Positions 6,251 through 6,578 of a stretch of DNA of 6,578 nucleotides are shown here, piece by piece; the stretch's first letter is position 1; each line of letters starts with the position of its first letter. A program made the position numbers and the translations under genes. This DNA is from Oscillospiraceae bacterium (GTDB taxonomy: Bacteria > Bacillota > Clostridia > Oscillospirales > Oscillospiraceae): NCBI GenBank assembly GCA_017480395.1, contig JAFVAS010000056.1, positions 1 to 6,578 of the forward strand. The letters are read 5' to 3'. The notes under the pieces were generated by a model, which was not told the origin of the DNA, ran no database searches, and worked only from the letters and a program-made list of their open reading frames with translations.

Positions 6251-6276
6251 GGATTTGCGAAGGAGGTGCAATCCAT
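6249..6276 (+). other. Hairpin with the Shine-Dalgarno site in its loop
   Basis: ATGGATT (6249-6255) is the exact reverse complement of AATCCAT (6270-6276). After a bulged T, GC (6257-6258) can also pair with GC (6268-6269), closing a loop that holds AAGGAGG (6260-6266). The first two bases of the start codon (6275-6276) are in the stem. The left arm overlaps the -10 box and mostly precedes the predicted transcription start, so only transcripts from further upstream would carry it. Confidence 0.4.
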
Positions 6277-6436
6277 GTGGTGGAAGAAGAAAGAAAAGCA
6301 TTATCTCTATCTTACATACAATGAGCTGCGGGTCGTCATGGCCAGCCTGGTCCATTGCAAAAACAAGCTGATCCGCGAAGGCAGGTACACCGACTGTATC
6401 GACGAAATGATCGTGAAGGTAGCCAACCTGATGTGA
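6275..6436 (+). CDS. Small basic hypothetical protein, mobile-element type
   Basis: A 53-residue protein. The ATG at 6275 is chosen because AAGGAGG lies 8 bases before it; 12 more in-frame codons back to 6239 would overlap the promoter and the ribosome site. The N-terminus is MWWKKKEKHYLYLT, very basic with two tryptophans, followed by a predicted helix (YNELRVVMASLVHCKNKLI), a turn EGRYTD and a final helix CIDEMIVKVANLM. There is no signal peptide or membrane span. From memory, small proteins of this pattern (W-K-rich start, YLYLT, K.KLI..GRYTD..D) are found as uncharacterised genes in integrated and conjugative elements of Clostridia; no function is known to me. It lies 67 bases after the macrodomain gene and is closed by a strong terminator. 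The mobile-element link is recollection, not shown by this sequence. Confidence 0.75.
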   Translation: MWWKKKEKHYLYLTYNELRVVMASLVHCKNKLIREGRYTDCIDEMIVKVANLM

Positions 6437-6466
6437 GAGCCTAAAACTACATATCGTTTCTTTGAG

Positions 6467-6501
6467 AGCCGCTTATTCTAACGCAGAGTAAGCGGCTTTT
6501 T
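6467..6501 (+). terminator. Intrinsic terminator after the 53-residue gene
   Basis: The arms at 6467-6479 (AGCCGCTTATTCT) and 6485-6497 (AGAGTAAGCGGCT) form a 13-pair stem with a single G-U pair, around a five-base loop AACGC, followed by TTTTT (6497-6501). It lies 30 bases after the stop at 6436 and should end transcription of the 53-residue gene and any read-through from the macrodomain gene. Confidence 0.9.
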
Positions 6502-6514
6502 CCATTTCCGTACA

Positions 6515-6540
6515 TAGCCGCCTGTTGCCGCAGGCGGCTA
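6515..6540 (+). other. Second perfect hairpin before the last gene
   Basis: TAGCCGCCTG (6515-6524) and CAGGCGGCTA (6531-6540) form a perfect 10-pair stem with loop TTGCCG. The following bases are AATCTATG, so there is no uridine run and it is not an intrinsic terminator on this strand. It ends 9 bases before the next ribosome binding site. Its arms share the core AGCCGC/GCGGCT with the terminator just upstream, so the two could exchange partners. Confidence 0.75.
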
Positions 6541-6549
6541 AATCTATGA

Positions 6550-6556
6550 AAGGAGG
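6550..6556 (+). promoter_or_regulatory. Ribosome binding site of the last gene
   Basis: AAGGAGG lies 10 bases before the ATG at 6567. It is the main evidence that a gene begins at the right edge. No clear promoter is seen between the terminator and this site, so the gene may depend on read-through or on a weak promoter that I cannot identify. Confidence 0.75.
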
Positions 6557-6566
6557 AAGTCACATA

Positions 6567-6578
6567 ATGGCAAATACA
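6567..6578 (+). CDS. Start of a gene cut by the window edge (MANT...)
   Basis: Four codons, ATG GCA AAT ACA, remain before the window ends. The call rests on the strong ribosome binding site at the right distance and on the structured leader before it. Four residues are too few to assign a family. Some small transposon-associated proteins begin in a similar way, but that is only a guess from context. Confidence 0.6.

Overview
The window looks like chromosomal DNA from an anaerobic gut-type Firmicute, most likely a high-GC member of the Oscillospiraceae. The reasons are strong AGGAGG-type ribosome binding sites before every gene, GC-rich codon use in the left part (one sampled 60-base line is 65% G+C), consensus sigma-A-like promoters, and PAS/GGDEF protein types common in that group. 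The family assignment is inference from sequence style, not a database match.

Left region (1-5250, minus strand). Two cytoplasmic signalling genes are read right to left. The first is a 1301-residue protein with the order receiver (REC), degenerate GGDEF, intact EAL, four tandem PAS-like repeats, intact GGDEF. It is therefore predicted both to break down and to make cyclic di-GMP, under control of a phosphorylatable receiver and four sensory modules. Sixty-seven bases downstream starts a second PAS-containing protein that runs off the left edge. Its start and ribosome binding site are clear but its output domain lies outside the window. The pair probably share one transcript from a near-consensus promoter at 5223-5251, which is framed by an 8-base inverted repeat.

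Divergent control region (5125-5424). It holds two back-to-back promoters, a tandem 9-base direct repeat between them, several leader hairpins and a possible 10-codon leader peptide ahead of the next gene.

Right region (5425-6578, plus strand). G+C is lower here (43-45% in two sampled lines). The first gene encodes a 260-residue zinc-type macrodomain protein, a predicted protein-ADP-ribose hydrolase. Next is a 53-residue basic protein of a type I associate with Firmicute mobile elements. A strong terminator, a second perfect hairpin and the first four codons (MANT) of another gene follow. The composition shift and gene types suggest that the right part belongs to an accessory or integrated element, but no integrase, insertion sequence or attachment site is visible.

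The most interesting points are the composite cyclic-di-GMP enzyme with its fourfold PAS array, and RNA-level control possibilities on the right: alternative Shine-Dalgarno pairings before the macrodomain gene, a hairpin that only read-through transcripts of the 53-residue gene could form, and two hairpins with interchangeable arms before the last gene.
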